Part shown: positions 1 through 9,080 of the stretch, piece by piece
Layout of the letters: each line of letters opens with the position of its first letter
How positions within the stretch are numbered: the stretch's first letter is position 1
Assembly (NCBI GenBank): GCA_002748355.1
Contig: PDSF01000033.1
Span: 60,073 to 124,072 of the forward strand
Origin: Planctomycetota bacterium
GTDB taxonomy: Bacteria; Planctomycetota; UBA1135; GCA-002748355
Reading direction: 5' to 3'
Length of the DNA: 64,000 nt
The notes under the pieces: model-generated
The model's input: the letters and a program-made list of their open reading frames with translations, nothing else
Told to the model about the DNA's origin: nothing
The model's database searches: none
Made by a program: the position numbers and the translations under genes

Positions 1-2184
1 GCCCTGCTCCGAGACCTCGCCAACGTCCGCGACCGACGCTCCATCGAAGCAAAGCGCACAAGCATTTGGATCCGCGGGCTGCGCTGGCTGCAACGCCATC
101 CAAAGCTCAGCGCCGCCGCCTCCTCCTCGGCAGCCCTGCTGCTGATTGCAGCCGTCTTCTTCGGCATCCACCAGGGCAAGGCCCGCCAGCAGGCCGAAGC
201 TCTACGCACCCAGGCAGACAGCGCTCGCATCGAAGCCGAACAAAGGGCCACCGAGGCGAGCGCGGTCACCGATTTCCTCGTCGATCTGTTCCAGCACGCG
301 AGCCCGGAGAAGTCGCTCGGCAGCAAACTCCCAGTGCAAACGCTGCTCGAACAAGGTGCCAAACGAATCAGCTCCGAGCTGGGCGAGCAACACTCGGTGC
401 GCGCGCGGCTACTAGGCACCTTCGCCCGTGTCTACTCGTGGCTCGGCGAGGCGGAACGCTCTATGGGCTTCTACTCCGAAGCTCTCGCCGCCCTGGATGC
501 CGAACAAGGACCCGAAAAAGCCAACAAAGCCAAGAACCTGAAGGAGCGCTTCTCCCTGCGCATCGAGCGGATTTTCGAGTACATCAACCTGGGCCGATAC
601 AAGGTGGCCCGGCGAGAGCTCAAGTCCCTGCGAGAATTCGGCCAAAGCAAGTTTGGCCAGCAAAACCGACATTGGGGGCGACTGCTCCGCGCCCAGGGGA
701 CGCTCGAACAGCAGCTAGGGCACTACGACGAGGCCACGACCTTCTTCACCCGCTCCCTGGAGCTGATCACCAAGGATGCCCAGTCCACCCCCAAAGAACG
801 CTTCCAAGCCAGGCTCATGCTCGCAGTGCACTACCGGATGCAGCACCACTACCGCGATTCACAACGCCTGCTCGCAGACTGCTTGGACACGAAAGAGCTT
901 CCCCACAAACACCCGTCCTACCTGGTTGCCCTGCGCTACAGCGCCGAGAACCACGCCTCGCTCGGAGAATACGAAGCAGCGCGGAAACGCTCGAAACAAG
1001 CCGTCGCCGGCAGCAAACAGGTCTTCGGCGACAGGCACCCCAGCACCGCCCAAGCCCTGCGCAGCGCCGCCTTCGTGCTCCGCGAAAGCGGCGACACTGA
1101 GGCGGCCATCGAGCTGCTCCAGCAGGTAGAGCAGATTGCACAGGAATTCGCCGTATTCTCCCCGCTCTACCAGTCCAAGCTGCTCGACGAACTCGGACGC
1201 AGCTACCACATGATGGGCCGCTTCGCCGAGGCGAAGGCGAAGTTCGAGGCCGCGCGCGCCTCCCTCGACGCCGGCTTCGAGAAAGGGCACATCCTCTCGG
1301 GCTACGTCAACCTACATCTCGCTGAGACCCTCTCCTCCATGGGGCAAGCCCAGGAGGCCAGCAAGCTGGCTCAGGCCGGCGTCGCCATCGTTGAGAAACG
1401 AGCCGAAGGCAGTCGCTTCCACGCCCAGGCCCTTGGGACCCTGGCCTGGATTGCCACACAAATCCAAGACATGCCGACGGCCCGGCATCGAATAGAACAA
1501 GCCCTCAGCATCGCCCGCCGTCAGCCGAACGCCCCCTGGGTCCTCGGTCGCACCTTGATGTTCCGCGCTCTGATCCACAATCTCGACGGAGAGGCACAGC
1601 TCGCGGAGGCCTGCGCCAAGGAGGCACTGAAGCGCTACCAGCGAGTGCGCAGCGGCCAGCACCCAGCCATTGCCATGACCCTTTACCACCTCGGCTGGGC
1701 CCGACTCACCCAGGGCGATCTACCAGGAGCTGAGCAGTACTGGAGCCAGTCCGTCGCGATGTATCGCCAGCTCAGCTCGGACCCACCCTTCCCCGACATC
1801 GCCTGGCCACTCAACCACTGGGGCTACGCGATCACCAAGGTAAGACCCAAGGAGGCAGCCCGGCTCCTCGAAGAATGCGCCGCCATCCAAAAGAGAATCC
1901 TCCCCCCGGACGCGCACTGGCGCATGATCTGCGAGCTGAACCTAGCTCTGAGCTACCTCCGCCTCAGGCGCTGGAAAGAAGCGGAAGAGCTGATGCTCGG
2001 AATCCACAGATCCCTGCGGAAGCGCTACCCCGAAAACTCTCGCATCATGCAGGCCTCACGAAGCCGGCTACACCAGCTCTACAGCCGCATGGGCAAGCCT
2101 GAGAAGGCGGCCGGCTATGCTCCTAAGACAAAGGTTCCCAAGGCGAAGGCGCTCAAGAAAAAGGCGCCGAAGAAAAAGCGCTAA
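1..2184 (+). CDS. Ser/Thr protein kinase C-terminal part: membrane anchor plus TPR domain (5'-truncated)
   Basis: The reading frame is open from base 1, so the gene begins upstream of the window; the first internal ATG (334) is not the true start. The visible part opens with a juxtamembrane stretch ending in HPKLSAAASSSAALLLIAAV, a single membrane segment at about 115-165, then a basic/heptad linker and the motif TDFLVDLFQHASPEKSLG. That motif is typical of the linker between kinase domain and TPRs in planctomycete and myxobacterial Pkn proteins. About 550 residues of helical TPR-like repeats follow, with recurring A..LG.Y.EA patterns. The last 20 residues are Lys-rich. The kinase domain itself is inferred from this architecture and is not visible. 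The TPR part would bind substrates or partners. Confidence 0.8.
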   Translation, partial: ALLRDLANVRDRRSIEAKRTSIWIRGLRWLQRHPKLSAAASSSAALLLIAAVFFGIHQGKARQQAEALRTQADSARIEAEQRATEASAVTDFLVDLFQHASPEKSLGSKLPVQTLLEQGAKRISSELGEQHSVRARLLGTFARVYSWLGEAERSMGFYSEALAALDAEQGPEKANKAKNLKERFSLRIERIFEYINLGRYKVARRELKSLREFGQSKFGQQNRHWGRLLRAQGTLEQQLGHYDEATTFFTRSLELITKDAQSTPKERFQARLMLAVHYRMQHHYRDSQRLLADCLDTKELPHKHPSYLVALRYSAENHASLGEYEAARKRSKQAVAGSKQVFGDRHPSTAQALRSAAFVLRESGDTEAAIELLQQVEQIAQEFAVFSPLYQSKLLDELGRSYHMMGRFAEAKAKFEAARASLDAGFEKGHILSGYVNLHLAETLSSMGQAQEASKLAQAGVAIVEKRAEGSRFHAQALGTLAWIATQIQDMPTARHRIEQALSIARRQPNAPWVLGRTLMFRALIHNLDGEAQLAEACAKEALKRYQRVRSGQHPAIAMTLYHLGWARLTQGDLPGAEQYWSQSVAMYRQLSSDPPFPDIAWPLNHWGYAITKVRPKEAARLLEECAAIQKRILPPDAHWRMICELNLALSYLRLRRWKEAEELMLGIHRSLRKRYPENSRIMQASRSRLHQLYSRMGKPEKAAGYAPKTKVPKAKALKKKAPKKKR

Positions 2185-2240
2185 CTTTTCCTCGGGTCGG
2201 GCATAACGCCGGGACTCTGCTGTCGCTCTTACCCGATGAA

Positions 2241-2349
2241 AGGGTTGCTGCGGATACGAGCACTCGTCTTTGCCCCTGGGTCAATGGGGAACATTCGTTC
2301 ATGAAGAGAGCCTCGGGGTAGGACCCGCGCTCGCATCCGCAGCAGCTCT
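2241..2349. other. Long imperfect inverted repeat in an intergenic region, possible structured RNA
   Basis: The arms 2247-2261 and 2329-2343 are complementary over 15 bp with one mismatch. Pairing continues outwards to 2241 and 2349 if two G-U pairs are allowed, giving a stem of about 21 bp around a loop of about 67 nt. Inside the loop, gggtc (2278-2282) can pair with gaccc (2322-2326). A short hairpin and a gccctaagggc palindrome follow downstream. I see no 6S, SRP, tmRNA or RNase P signature. It lies between the kinase gene and the 3' end of the P5C dehydrogenase gene, so it could be a small RNA, a 3'-UTR structure or a processed terminator. Confidence 0.35.
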
Positions 2350-2424
2350 CGCCTCTTCTCAGGTAGGCACTTTGAGAGTAAGCCCTAAGGGCGATGCGCT
2401 CAAGCCAAAGACCCCAAGCCCTAA

Positions 2425-2446
2425 GCCCCAGGCCAGGGTTTGGGGC
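2425..2446 (-). terminator. Possible weak terminator hairpin after the P5C dehydrogenase gene
   Basis: gcccca (2425-2430) and tggggc (2441-2446) form a 6-bp GC stem with a 10-nt loop, 48 bp past the stop codon of the minus-strand gene. There is no U-tract. The hairpin is weak, so this is a tentative call. Confidence 0.2.
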
Positions 2447-2493
2447 GCTACGTTCTACCTCTGCGCGCTAGTTCTAGCTCTACTTCTGAGCCC

Positions 2494-4131
2494 CTACTTC
2501 TGAGCCATGTGCGGGTAGCCGTAGTCCTTCGGCGGGTTGAAGCACTCCTTGACCGTGCGCGGGCTGACCCAGCGAACCAGGTTGAGGTAGCTGCCGGCCT
2601 TGTCATTGGTACCCGAAGCGCGGCTGCCGCCAAAGGGCTGCTGACCAACGACGGCGCCGGTCGGCTTGTCGTTGATGTAGAAGTTGCCCGCAGTGCCGCT
2701 CAGCGCGTCCTTGATCTGCACGATGGCCGCTCGGTCCTGAGCGAAGACCGCACCCGTCAGCGCATAGGCGCTGGCACCATCGACCATCTTTAGCGTCTTG
2801 CTCAGATCCCTGTCCTCATAGACAAAGAGGCTCAGAACCGGGCCAAAGATCTCCTCGACCATCGACTCGTAATGCGGGTCCTGGCACTCGATCACGGTCG
2901 GCTCGATGAAGTAGCCGGTCGTCTTGCTGCACTTGCCACCGACGAGGATCTTGCACTGGTCCTTCGCCTTCTTCGCCCGGTCGATGTAGCCCTTGATCGT
3001 CTCGTAGGCTCCGGAATCGATGACCGCCCCCATGAAGTTGGTGAAGTCGGTCGGATCCCCCATCTTGATGCTGCGCACCTGGGCGACGAGCTTCTTCTTC
3101 AGCTCGGGCCAAATCGAAGCGGGGATATAGGCGCGGCTCGCGGCCGAGCACTTCTGGCCCTGGAACTCGAAGGCGCCACGCACCAGCGCCGTCACCACCG
3201 CATCGACATCGGCCGAGGCGTGGGCGAAGACGAAGTCCTTGCCGCCGGTCTCGCCAACGATGCGCGGGTAGCAGCCGTACTTCTTGATGTTCTTGCCGAC
3301 GGTGTGCCACATGTCCTGGAAGACGCCCGTCGAGCCGGTGAAGTGGACGCCGCCGAGATCCTTCGAGCCCATGACCGGGTTGCCAACCTCGCCACCACTG
3401 CCGGGAACGAAGTTGATGACGCCCGGCGGAAAGCCCGCTTCTTCGAGCAGCTTCATCACGAAGTAGTTGCTGTAGACGGTGCTACTGGCCGGTTTCCAAA
3501 CCACGGTATTGCCGCAGAGGGCCGGGGCAGTCGGGAGGTTGCCGGCAATGCTGGTGAAGTTGAAGGGCGTGACCGCGAAGACGAAGCCGTCGAGGGGGCG
3601 CTGCTCAACGTAGTTCCAGATCCCAGCCGGGCTGTGCGGGGGCTGGTCACTCAGGATCTGCTGGTAGTAGTAGGGATTGAAGCGCCAGAAGTCGACCAGC
3701 TCGCAGGCGCTGTCGATCTCGGCCTGGAAGGGCGTCTTCGACTGACCAAGCATGGTCGCGGCATTGATCTTCATCCGCCACGGCCCAGCCAGAAGCTCGG
3801 CGGCCTTGAGGAGGATGCTCGCACGATGCTCCCAGGGCATCGCTGCCCATGCGGCCTTAGCCTTCTGCGCAGCCTTGATGGCCAGCCGCACTTCGGCGGC
3901 ACCAGCCTTGTGGTAGGTCGCCAGCACCTTCTTGTGGTCGTGCGGGCAAACACACTTGGCCTTGTTACCGGTGCGTATCTCTTCGCCGCCGATGATCAAG
4001 GGGATGTCGAGTTTCTGACTCGAGAGTTCCTTGATCGCGGCCTTGAGAGCCTTCTTATCTGCGGAACCAGGCTCGTAAGCACGGACCGGCTCATTACCTG
4101 GGCAGGGGACCTGAACGATGGCATTGGCCAT
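2494..4131 (-). CDS. pruA: L-glutamate gamma-semialdehyde (1-pyrroline-5-carboxylate) dehydrogenase
   Basis: NAD-dependent oxidation of glutamate semialdehyde to glutamate, the second step of proline catabolism. At 545 residues it fits the ALDH4A1-type (mitochondrial-like) P5CDH family. The catalytic Cys328 lies in GQKCSAASRAY, the general base Glu294 in IVGETGGKD, and the cofactor/substrate motifs include TPFNFTSIAGNLP and FTGSTGVF. The C-terminal FGGSRASGTNDKAGS closely matches the family's GGRASGTNDKPG signature. The start follows a gaggag-like SD, seen as ctcctctc just above 4131 on the plus strand. The partner proline dehydrogenase (18485-19447) is about 14 kb away on the same strand, so the pathway is split between loci and not fused as in PutA. 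Confidence 0.93.
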   Translation of the reverse strand: MANAIVQVPCPGNEPVRAYEPGSADKKALKAAIKELSSQKLDIPLIIGGEEIRTGNKAKCVCPHDHKKVLATYHKAGAAEVRLAIKAAQKAKAAWAAMPWEHRASILLKAAELLAGPWRMKINAATMLGQSKTPFQAEIDSACELVDFWRFNPYYYQQILSDQPPHSPAGIWNYVEQRPLDGFVFAVTPFNFTSIAGNLPTAPALCGNTVVWKPASSTVYSNYFVMKLLEEAGFPPGVINFVPGSGGEVGNPVMGSKDLGGVHFTGSTGVFQDMWHTVGKNIKKYGCYPRIVGETGGKDFVFAHASADVDAVVTALVRGAFEFQGQKCSAASRAYIPASIWPELKKKLVAQVRSIKMGDPTDFTNFMGAVIDSGAYETIKGYIDRAKKAKDQCKILVGGKCSKTTGYFIEPTVIECQDPHYESMVEEIFGPVLSLFVYEDRDLSKTLKMVDGASAYALTGAVFAQDRAAIVQIKDALSGTAGNFYINDKPTGAVVGQQPFGGSRASGTNDKAGSYLNLVRWVSPRTVKECFNPPKDYGYPHMAQK

Positions 4132-4257
4132 AACCTAACTCCTCTCGGGGCAGCGCTGAATATGAACGGGAGACGGTGCCACTCCCTCTCGGTGCGGGCA
4201 AGGAAAACAAGGCCAGGGCAGCCAAGGAAAGCTGCGTAATCAAGGGATGAAGGCAGC

Positions 4258-5700
4258 TCACAGCAGCGGCGACAAGAGCCGGGCCACGGCCGCACCGAAG
4301 CGGAGGGGCAGGGGGCGATCATCCTCCTCTCCCCAAGCAGCCTCGCGCGACTCAAGTAGGTCGGACTCGAAAGCAGCGGCCATCTCCGCTGCATGGCGCA
4401 ACCCATAGAGCACCGCAATCACCTCGAAGTTCAGCCGGAAGCTGCGGTTGTCCAGGTTTGCGGTCCCGATGATGCAGAGGTCGTCGTCGGCGATGAGGGT
4501 CTTGGCGTGGTGCATCCGCGGCAGGTATTCAAAGATCCGCACTCCGCAGTCGATCAGCTCGTCGTAGTAGGTGCGCGAGGCGGCTCGCACCAAGCGCTGA
4601 TCGTTCTTGGCCGGCACCAGCACCCGCACATCGACCCCACGCAAGGCCGCCGACTGCAGCGCCGAAACCAGGGATACGTCCGGCACGAAGTAGGGCGAAA
4701 CGATCCAAATCCGCTGCTTGGCCCCATGTATGGCCTCAAGGTAGACCTTGTGGATGGGCGCGTGCTCCGTGTCCGGCCCAGAAGCCACGATCTGCACTGG
4801 CTCCGTGCCGGGCTCGGTGTCGAGGGCGAGGTAGCCCTCATGACTCGGCCCGCCACCGTTGCTGAAGTGCCAATTCTCAAGGAATACCAGCTGAAGCCAG
4901 TTCGACGGCATCCCCACGATCTTCAGATGGGTGTCCCGCTGGGCCCGATCGTCGACGAACTCCTTGCTGCTGCGCTCGCTGATGTTCATGCCGCCGATGA
5001 AACTCAGCTCGCCGTCGATCACGACGATCTTGCGGTGGGTCCGGAAGTTGACCAGCTGCGAACGTAGGCGGAACCACTTCGGCTTGTTGAAGAGGAGGAC
5101 CTCGGCACCCAGCTCCTGGAGCGGCCGCATGAAATCCTTGTCAAACTTGGGCGAGCCCACCGCGTCCACGAGCAAACGCAGCTCGACCCCTTCCTGGACC
5201 TTCTTCATCAGCAGGTCGCGCAGGCGCGTTCCAATCCGATCCGGACTCCAGATGTAAAACTCGAGGTGTATGTGATGCCGGGCTCCGGCGATCGCCTCCT
5301 CCAATGCGGCATAGAACTCGGCGCCCCCCTGGAAGATTTCAATCTCCCGCGCACAGGCTGCGGCCGCCGCCCCCAAGCCGCTACCGAGGGCCACGAGCCG
5401 GGCATCGTCCTCCGGAATCGACGAAGAGACCCGCGCGTTCGCCGCCTGCACCGCAGCGCCCAGCTCTTTGCCGATGAGCGCGCGCGTCCGGGCCAGGTGC
5501 CGCTTCTTGCCATCCCACTTGCGCGGGCCGACCAAGAAGTAGACCGGGATGCCGACGTAAGGCAGCAAGAGCAGAGCGAAGATCCAGCCGATCGTCGCCG
5601 CCGGAGCGCGCCTTTCGAGAATGATGAAGATCGATAGCCCTACGACCCAGAGCGCGAAGACCACCGACAGGAGAGGAAATAGCATGCGACTGGGAAGCAT
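4258..5700 (-). CDS. cls: Cardiolipin synthase, two-PLD-domain type
   Basis: Inner-membrane phospholipase-D-superfamily enzyme that joins two phosphatidylglycerols into cardiolipin. The N-terminus has two membrane segments (about 7-28 and 35-57) of the PLDc_N type, ending in YFLVGPRKW. The first HKD motif is H222-R-K224...D229 (THRKIVVIDG) followed by IGGMN. The second is MHHAKTLIADD followed by IGTANLDNRSF. The 480-residue length is normal for ClsA-like enzymes. Two starts are possible: Met1 at 5700, or Met6 at 5685, which sits in a GCATGC palindrome shared with the start codon of the divergent EEP gene. In E. coli, clsB (ybhO) lies next to the EEP gene ybhP, so the neighbourhood supports a lipid role. 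Confidence 0.92.
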   Translation of the reverse strand: MLPSRMLFPLLSVVFALWVVGLSIFIILERRAPAATIGWIFALLLLPYVGIPVYFLVGPRKWDGKKRHLARTRALIGKELGAAVQAANARVSSSIPEDDARLVALGSGLGAAAAACAREIEIFQGGAEFYAALEEAIAGARHHIHLEFYIWSPDRIGTRLRDLLMKKVQEGVELRLLVDAVGSPKFDKDFMRPLQELGAEVLLFNKPKWFRLRSQLVNFRTHRKIVVIDGELSFIGGMNISERSSKEFVDDRAQRDTHLKIVGMPSNWLQLVFLENWHFSNGGGPSHEGYLALDTEPGTEPVQIVASGPDTEHAPIHKVYLEAIHGAKQRIWIVSPYFVPDVSLVSALQSAALRGVDVRVLVPAKNDQRLVRAASRTYYDELIDCGVRIFEYLPRMHHAKTLIADDDLCIIGTANLDNRSFRLNFEVIAVLYGLRHAAEMAAAFESDLLESREAAWGEEDDRPLPLRFGAAVARLLSPLL

Positions 5701-6430
5701 CCACCTGGCACGGCAGGATGCAAACCTCGTGAAGCTCGTAACCTACAACCTGCACAAGGGCCGCTCATCGCTTCGGCGTAACACCATGGCCCGCATAGCC
5801 GCGGCGCTGGCCGAACTGGCGCCAGATCTCCTCTTCTGCCAAGAGCTCTTCGAAGACCGGCGCAAGCAGGAGAACTCATGCAAACTGCTCGCCGAGGCAC
5901 TCGAGCACGGGCACGCCTTCGGGCCCAACGCCTTCTACCGGCGGGGCTGCCACGGCAACGCCACCTTCTCCCGATTGCGCTTGGCCACGCACCGCAACGT
6001 CGACATCTCCCAGTCCCAGCTCGAGCGCCGCGGCATCCTGCACACAAGCCTGGATGACGAGCAAGGACGCATCGAGACCTTCAATCTCCACTTCAGCCTG
6101 ACCCGCCGCCAACGTCGCAAGCAGTGGCGCCAGCTCCGCGACTGCCTCCCTGAGCATTCAAAGGTGCCAGTGATCATCGCCGGCGACTTCAACGATTGGT
6201 CCGGGGAGATCGACCGCCAGGCCCGCCGAGCCGGACTCATAGAGAATGCTCTCTGGGGTCTGGCTCCGAGGCAGCGGCACAGTTTCCCGGCGAAGCATCC
6301 GATCTTCGCCCTCGATCGCGTCTATCTGCGAGGATTCGAAGTCCTAAGCGCAAGGGTCCTGCGCGGCCGGCCCTGGTCGGCACTCTCTGACCATCTCCCC
6401 ATCGAAGTCGAGCTGGAACGAAAGCCGTGA
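5684..6430 (+). CDS. Endonuclease/exonuclease/phosphatase (EEP) family protein, YbhP-like
   Basis: Metal-dependent phosphoesterase of the DNase I-like fold. Visible family motifs are LVTYNLHKG (the N of the first strand), CQELFED (metal-binding Glu), VIIAGDFNDW (catalytic Asp-x-Asn), LDRVYLRG and the terminal SDHLPIEVEL (Asp-His pair). The frame is open back to 5621, but the ATG at 5684 is preferred because gagagga lies about 8 nt upstream. It is transcribed divergently from, and slightly overlaps, the cardiolipin synthase gene, and is translationally coupled (GTGA overlap) to the PGPGW protein downstream. The substrate is unknown; the E. coli parallel suggests a role linked to phospholipid metabolism, which is inference. 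Confidence 0.85.
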   Translation: MRLGSIHLARQDANLVKLVTYNLHKGRSSLRRNTMARIAAALAELAPDLLFCQELFEDRRKQENSCKLLAEALEHGHAFGPNAFYRRGCHGNATFSRLRLATHRNVDISQSQLERRGILHTSLDDEQGRIETFNLHFSLTRRQRRKQWRQLRDCLPEHSKVPVIIAGDFNDWSGEIDRQARRAGLIENALWGLAPRQRHSFPAKHPIFALDRVYLRGFEVLSARVLRGRPWSALSDHLPIEVELERKP

Positions 6431-6852
6431 TCTACCCCCTCTTGGCCACTTGGCTCGACATGCTCCCGGCCTGGACCAAAGAGGCTCTGATCTGGCTTGG
6501 GGTCCTGTCGGTGGCAACCGTCGTCTTCTCGGCTCTAGCCCTGCCCTGGGTCGTTCTGCGTCTGCCCGAAGACTACTTCCGCAGCCCTGCCGCCGCCGTC
6601 GACCCCGCCCCCGGCGCCCGAGCCAAGCGCCTGCTCCGCAACATCGGCGGCGCCATCTGCATTCTCCTCGGCATCGCCATGCTCGTCCTACCCGGCCAGG
6701 GCATCCTAACAATTTTGATAGGCCTGACCCTGATGGACTTCCCGGGCAAACAGCGACTGGAGCGGGGCCTGGTCCGTCGTGGACGACTCCTCAAGCCCCT
6801 CAACTGGATCCGCTCCCGCGCCAAGAAGACGCCGTTGCTTCCCCCCGAGTGA
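6427..6852 (+). CDS. Small membrane protein with PGPGW-type motif
   Basis: 141 residues with two hydrophobic segments. The first is at about 20-45 (ALIWLGVLSVATVVFSALAL). The second, ICILLGIAMLVLPGQGILTI, carries the LPGQG(I/W) signature of the putative transmembrane PGPGW family, followed by a basic amphipathic tail. The start is a GTG whose TGA overlap with the EEP gene implies translational coupling. The biochemical function is unknown. Its company with cardiolipin synthase and an EEP protein suggests an envelope role. Confidence 0.75.
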   Translation: MIYPLLATWLDMLPAWTKEALIWLGVLSVATVVFSALALPWVVLRLPEDYFRSPAAAVDPAPGARAKRLLRNIGGAICILLGIAMLVLPGQGILTILIGLTLMDFPGKQRLERGLVRRGRLLKPLNWIRSRAKKTPLLPPE

Positions 6853-6907
6853 GAGCGGCGAAGAACGGCGGCGAAGCTCGCGCTTAGCCGATGCGATGAT
6901 CGGACCG

Positions 6908-9001
6908 CTAGCGATAAAAGGTCGCCAGATGCCCGCCATCGACCGTCAACGCCGCACCGGTCGTCGGAGTCCGGGCTTCGGCAAAGAAGAGCACCGCTTC
7001 GGCGACGTGCCGCGCCCGAACCGAAACGGAGAGCATGTTGCGGCTCTTGTAGTATTCGCGCAGCTCAGACTCGCTGAGGCCACGGACCCGCATACGCTGC
7101 GGTCCCACCTCCGCCCAAAGCCCAGAGGCCGTGCCACTGCCCTCGTCTTCGAATACGCCATCGGCGTGGACGAGGTTGACCATCACCCCATGCGGGGCAA
7201 GTTCGAGTGCAGCCACCTTCGCCAACTGTGCGGCGCTGGCCTTCGATGCCGAGTAGGCGCCAAACTCCGCCCCCGGCGAAGGCACGTTCTTGGAAGCATT
7301 GACGACGATACGGCCACCTAGCTTCTGCTCTTGTAAGAGGCGACTCGCTTCACGCAAGCACAGCAGGGTTCCCGTCGCGTTGACATCCTGAACTCGCTGC
7401 CAACGCCCAAGGTCCATGTCAGCGAGCGCCTGCACGTGGGCGATACCAGCGTTGAGCACGACGATATCGATGCCGCCAAAAGTCAGCAGCGCCGTCTCGA
7501 AGAGCATCCTCACCTGACCCTCGTCGGTGACGTCGGCAGGCATCGCCACAACCCGAGAGGCATCGATGGCGGCGAGTTCTTGCTGAGCATGCTCCAATGC
7601 CGCGCCAGGAAGATCGCTGATCACGAGGTGGGCCCCACGCTCCAGCAGGGCCCGCGCCACGGCAAAACCAATCGCTCCCGCAGCACCATTGACCACCGCA
7701 ACCCGCCGCGCCAGCGGCGCCTCCTTCGCCTTTCCGAGCTTGGCCTGCTCGAGACTCCAATACTCCATCTCGAAGAGCTCGCCGGGGCTCAAGGCCTCAT
7801 AAGAACTCAGCGCCGCAGAGCGGGCCTTTCCGCTAATCGTGTGCTCGGCGATGTCGCCAGCAATACGCGCAGCCTTCTTGCTCGCTCCAAAGGCGAAAAG
7901 CCCGGCGCCTTCGATCAAGGCCACTCGCGGGAAGGGATCCAGCATCGAAAGCTCGCGACGGCCACGGCAAGCATCGAAGTAACTCTGATACTCGGAGGCG
8001 AAGCGAGCCACGGCGGCCGCAATCGACTCCTCGTTCGCCTGAGCGACGACGTAAGCGGCCTTGGTACGAATCACATGGTCGGGAGTGAGCGGCGAGGTCC
8101 CCGCCAAGGCGGCGGCATCTGGGTGCGAGGCAAAGGCGAGAGCATCCTCTGTCGGCCGCCAATCGCAGAGCATCGGCCGCTCCGGAACCAGGTCATCACC
8201 GGTCGAGACCGACAGGCAGCGCCGTAGGATAGGCAGCACCTTGAGCGCTGTTTCGCGCAAGTCCGCCTCGCTGGGGCGGAGCTTCAGATCGAGCATCGGA
8301 CAGCTACCCGCCAGCCGAGCAGCGATCGCCTGCTCCAGCGCATCGACGATTTCGATCATGCGCTCATAGCTCGTTCGAGCATCTTCTCCCCAGGAGAAGA
8401 CACCATGCTGGTGCAGGACCAGGCCAATCGCTTCGGGGTTCTGCCGACGATACTCGGCGACCCTCTTAGCAAGCGGGAAGCCCGGCATGATCCACTCAAG
8501 GACACCGACACGATCCCCAAAGAGCTGACGCAACTCGTCCGCCCCCTCGGGCCGGTTCCCGAAGATTAAGGCAGCATCAGCGTGGGTATGGTCAACGAAA
8601 CGATCCGGAAGGAAGGCGTGGAGCAGAGCTTCGACCGACGGCGTCGGCGCCCCCGGATCGAGTAGGTTCGCCCGCAGCCCCCGCACCATGTCCTCGTCGC
8701 TCAGACTCTCCAGCTTCTCGAAGCGCCGCAGCGCCGCGAGATCCACGGCCGGCAGCCCCGGAGCCTGGATCGAAGCCAGATCCCAACCCGACCCCTTGAC
8801 GCAGAGCACCGTACGTTCATCCCCGACTTGGTCGCGGATCTTAGTCTTGACCGAAGTGTTTCCGCCTCCATGCAGGACCAGATCCGCATCCTGCCCGATC
8901 AGCCGGGAGGAATAGACGCGTAAGGCCAGGTCCTCGTTGCACTCATCAGCAAGATCGGCGATCCAACGCGCCGCGTTCTCGTCGTTCCATCGCGATTGCA
9001 T
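6908..9001 (-). CDS. Bifunctional class II aldolase / short-chain dehydrogenase (RhaD-like)
   Basis: 697 residues in two parts. Residues about 20-250 are a class II aldolase/adducin domain with LVLHGGGNTSVK and the zinc-ligand cluster DHTHADAALIF. From about 432 there is an SDR domain with the glycine motif NGAAGAIG (438-445), VLNAGIA, and the catalytic Tyr-x3-Lys in YSASK (583-587). This fusion is the one annotated as bifunctional rhamnulose-1-phosphate aldolase/lactaldehyde dehydrogenase or as bifunctional aldolase/SDR. It would cleave a sugar phosphate to DHAP plus an aldehyde and then oxidise or reduce the product. No rhamnose kinase or isomerase is nearby, so the exact sugar is not certain. 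It converges with the PGPGW gene. Confidence 0.88.
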   Translation of the reverse strand: MQSRWNDENAARWIADLADECNEDLALRVYSSRLIGQDADLVLHGGGNTSVKTKIRDQVGDERTVLCVKGSGWDLASIQAPGLPAVDLAALRRFEKLESLSDEDMVRGLRANLLDPGAPTPSVEALLHAFLPDRFVDHTHADAALIFGNRPEGADELRQLFGDRVGVLEWIMPGFPLAKRVAEYRRQNPEAIGLVLHQHGVFSWGEDARTSYERMIEIVDALEQAIAARLAGSCPMLDLKLRPSEADLRETALKVLPILRRCLSVSTGDDLVPERPMLCDWRPTEDALAFASHPDAAALAGTSPLTPDHVIRTKAAYVVAQANEESIAAAVARFASEYQSYFDACRGRRELSMLDPFPRVALIEGAGLFAFGASKKAARIAGDIAEHTISGKARSAALSSYEALSPGELFEMEYWSLEQAKLGKAKEAPLARRVAVVNGAAGAIGFAVARALLERGAHLVISDLPGAALEHAQQELAAIDASRVVAMPADVTDEGQVRMLFETALLTFGGIDIVVLNAGIAHVQALADMDLGRWQRVQDVNATGTLLCLREASRLLQEQKLGGRIVVNASKNVPSPGAEFGAYSASKASAAQLAKVAALELAPHGVMVNLVHADGVFEDEGSGTASGLWAEVGPQRMRVRGLSESELREYYKSRNMLSVSVRARHVAEAVLFFAEARTPTTGAALTVDGGHLATFYR

Positions 9002-9080
9002 CGCCGAATCGTAGCAGTCGCCAGGGGCACGCCGCTATCCTCGCCGCCCTACCGCGGGGCCAACGAACGAGGGGAGAGAG

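Noticed and set aside
66..1100. Long open frame on the plus strand overlapping the kinase/TPR gene
   Set aside because: Arg/Pro/Ala-rich translation without family motifs; the frame starting at base 1 carries clear TPR features over the same bases.
2241..2349. 6S RNA, SRP RNA or tmRNA
   Set aside because: None of the conserved elements of these RNAs was found in the hairpin or its flanks.
2270..2503. 77-codon plus-strand frame in the intergenic region after the kinase
   Set aside because: It overlaps the long inverted repeat and the end of pruA; a hydrophobic C-terminus is seen but there is no SD or family likeness.
2872..4239. 455-codon open frame antisense to P5C dehydrogenase
   Set aside because: Opposite-strand shadow of a well-conserved enzyme in GC-rich DNA; no recognisable domain.
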